Positions 62,082 through 64,000 of a stretch of DNA of 64,000 nucleotides are shown one piece after another. This DNA is from Balanoglossus misakiensis (Eukaryota > Hemichordata). The translations under genes were made by a program, and so were the position numbers. Where the stretch lies: assembly GCA_040954595.2 (NCBI GenBank), contig CM082594.2:434001-498000 (forward strand), written 5' to 3'. Each line of letters opens with the position of its first letter. The first letter of the stretch is position 1. The notes beneath the pieces were generated by a model. The model was not told the origin of the DNA. It searched no databases and saw only the letters and a list, made by a program, of their open reading frames with translations.

Positions 62082-64000
62082 GTACAGAGACCACGTTGAT
62101 CAAGTCTGATCTCCTACGGCTTGGTTCGACTAAAACCCCGGCACACTATGACAGACACTAGCGTTCGTTAGCAACGGTGATCAAGTCAGATTTTCTACGG
62201 CATGGCTTGGCTAAAGCCCTGGCACTCTAGAGCAGAAACACGCGTACAGAGACCACGTTGATCTACTCACATTTCCTTCGGCCTGGCACGGCTGATGCCC
62301 CGGCACTATATATAGGACACAAACTGGCGTAAGTTAACAACGGTAATCACGTCGGGTTTCCTACGGCCTGGCTCAGCTGAAGCCCCGGCTCTCTAGAGCA
62401 GAAACAGGCGTACATTGACCACGTTGATCAAATCAGATTCCTACGGCGTGACTCCGCTGGTGCACCGGCTCTATATGACACAGACTGGCGTAAGTTATCA
62501 ACGATGATTACGTCGGATTTCCTACGGCCTGGTTTAGCTCAAGCCCCGGCACTTTAGAGCGGAAACACGCGTACATTGACCACGATGATCAAGTCAGATC
62601 TCCTACGGCTTGGCTCGACTAAAACCCCGGCACACTATGACAGACACTAGCGTTCGTTAGCAACGTTGATCAATTCAGATTTCCTACGGCATGGCTTGGC
62701 TAAAGCCCTGGCATTCTAGAGCAGAAACACGCGTACAGAGACCACATTGATCTACTCACATTTCCTTAGGCCTGGCACGGCTGATGCCCCGCACTATATA
62801 TAGGACACAGACTGGCGTAAGTTAACAACGGTAATCACGTCGGGTTTCCTACGGCCTGGCTCAGCTGAAGCCCCGGCACTCTAGAGCAGAAACAGGCGTA
62901 CATTGACCACGTTGATCAAATTAGATTCCTACGGCGTGACTCGGCTGGTGCACCGGCTCTATATGACACAGACTGGCGTAAGTTATCAACGGTGATTACG
63001 TCGGATTTCCTACGGCCTGGTTTAGCTGAAGCCCCGGCACTTTAGAGCGGAAACACGCGTACATTGACCACGATGATCCAGTCAGATCTCCTACGGCCTG
63101 GCTCGACTAAAACCCCGGCACACCATGACAGACACTAGCGTTCGTTAGCAACGGTGATCAAGTCGGATTTCCTTCGGCCTGGCTCTGCAAAACACCCGAC
63201 ACTCTAGTACAAAGACGTTGGCTAAGTCGGGCAAACCGAAGAGGGAAAGTCACAGCGGGTCAACACTCGACATTTGTAATGGTAGGACTACATTATTGCC
63301 TGTCAATTTATAGAGAAAGCCCGAATTTAACCAGGGCGTTTCAAACACCGACGTTAGTTGTGGGCACGGCCTGCAGTACTGACGGGTAAGCTGACATCGG
63401 CGTACCGCATTTAATGTAGGGGGGGGGGGGGACAGAACGGTTCAATACTATATTTATTAGATATCAGCTACTTTTGGACAATCATCTAAAATCTAAATCA
63501 TTTTTTCATATTTGGATATCTGATGATGTATGAAATTTCCATTATATGTAAAAATGGTGCTGATTTTAAAAAATGCACTCTGAATGAGCTGATTTAATAC
63601 GAAATTGCGTTTTATTCGTTTTTGCACCAAAAAGGTCATTTTTAGGGAAAACATTCTTTATTCTTTAAATTCGGTGACCTGATCATATATAAACAATTGC
63701 TTGTATGTTAAAAGTTTTAATGACTTTTAAAAGCAGTGACACTGGCGGCATTCAACACGAAAATAACAATTTTAGCCACAATTCGGTCAAAATGGTAAAT
63801 TTTTGAAAATTACAAAAAATACCTGTTTTCTACATTTTCGGAAATCTGATGGAGTATAGAATGCTCTTCGTATACATATATCGATACAAATTCCACAAAA
63901 AAACGGCCAATTTGGCTCACTGCAGACAAAATTGCGTTTTACCAAATTTTCCTTGAAAATGTCATTTTTAGAAAAAAAAATAAAAACAACCTTTGTTCTT
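62023..64000 (-). repeat. inverted satellite block, class D
   Basis: On the minus strand this is one monomer from its AT-rich half through the link to the 81-bp units. Reversed units run 62081 to about 63185, the link to 63418, a 13-G tract 63419-63431, then the AT-rich part to the window edge. It shares ACTGGATCATCG and TTTTTTAAAATCA with copy 24 but has one extra 81-bp dimer. Confidence 0.93.

Overview
This is eukaryotic, animal-like DNA with no bacterial genes. It is a long satellite array (monomer about 2.05 kb) interrupted once by a complete cut-and-paste DNA transposon. Spliceosomal introns, AATAAA signals, Kozak-type starts and a transposase of the P-element/THAP9 type suggest a metazoan, most likely an aquatic invertebrate. 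The species cannot be named from the sequence.

Region 1 (1-1949): satellite. The tail of one monomer is followed by copy 0, which is cut at 1949/1950.

Region 2 (1950-11263): a 9,314-bp transposon with perfect 33-bp terminal inverted repeats, an 11-bp subterminal inverted repeat and a 7-bp target duplication (gtctgtc, perhaps 8 bp originally). It carries two intact, convergent, intron-containing genes. On the plus strand, 2217-4550 (3 exons) encodes a 468-aa acidic C2H2 zinc-finger protein of unknown function. On the minus strand, 9586-5329 (5 exons) encodes a 964-aa P-type transposase with a visible D-D-E triad but no THAP domain. Every splice junction keeps frame, so the element looks young and possibly autonomous. 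One working hypothesis is that DNA recognition is shared between the two proteins. Several copies of the TIR core (CCACTGTCTATG) lie in introns and flanks inside the element.

Region 3 (11264-62022): 25 head-to-tail satellite monomers. Each has an AT-rich half made of about 330-bp sub-repeats, a C-tract of 7-19 bases, a link of about 235 bp and a tail of about ten 81-bp sub-repeats. Length variants differ by whole pairs of 81-bp units. Monomers fall into classes, and a three-monomer period of about 6.15 kb is visible for copies 1-3 and 4-6. An unoccupied version of the transposon target lies at 17416-17422.

Region 4 (62023-64000): the array flips orientation through a compound junction of three breaks within about 60 bp. 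The reversed arm carries variants private to copy 24, so the end of the window is a large imperfect inverted repeat, or an assembly artefact.

Short open frames throughout the satellite are by-products of its sequence and are not annotated as genes.
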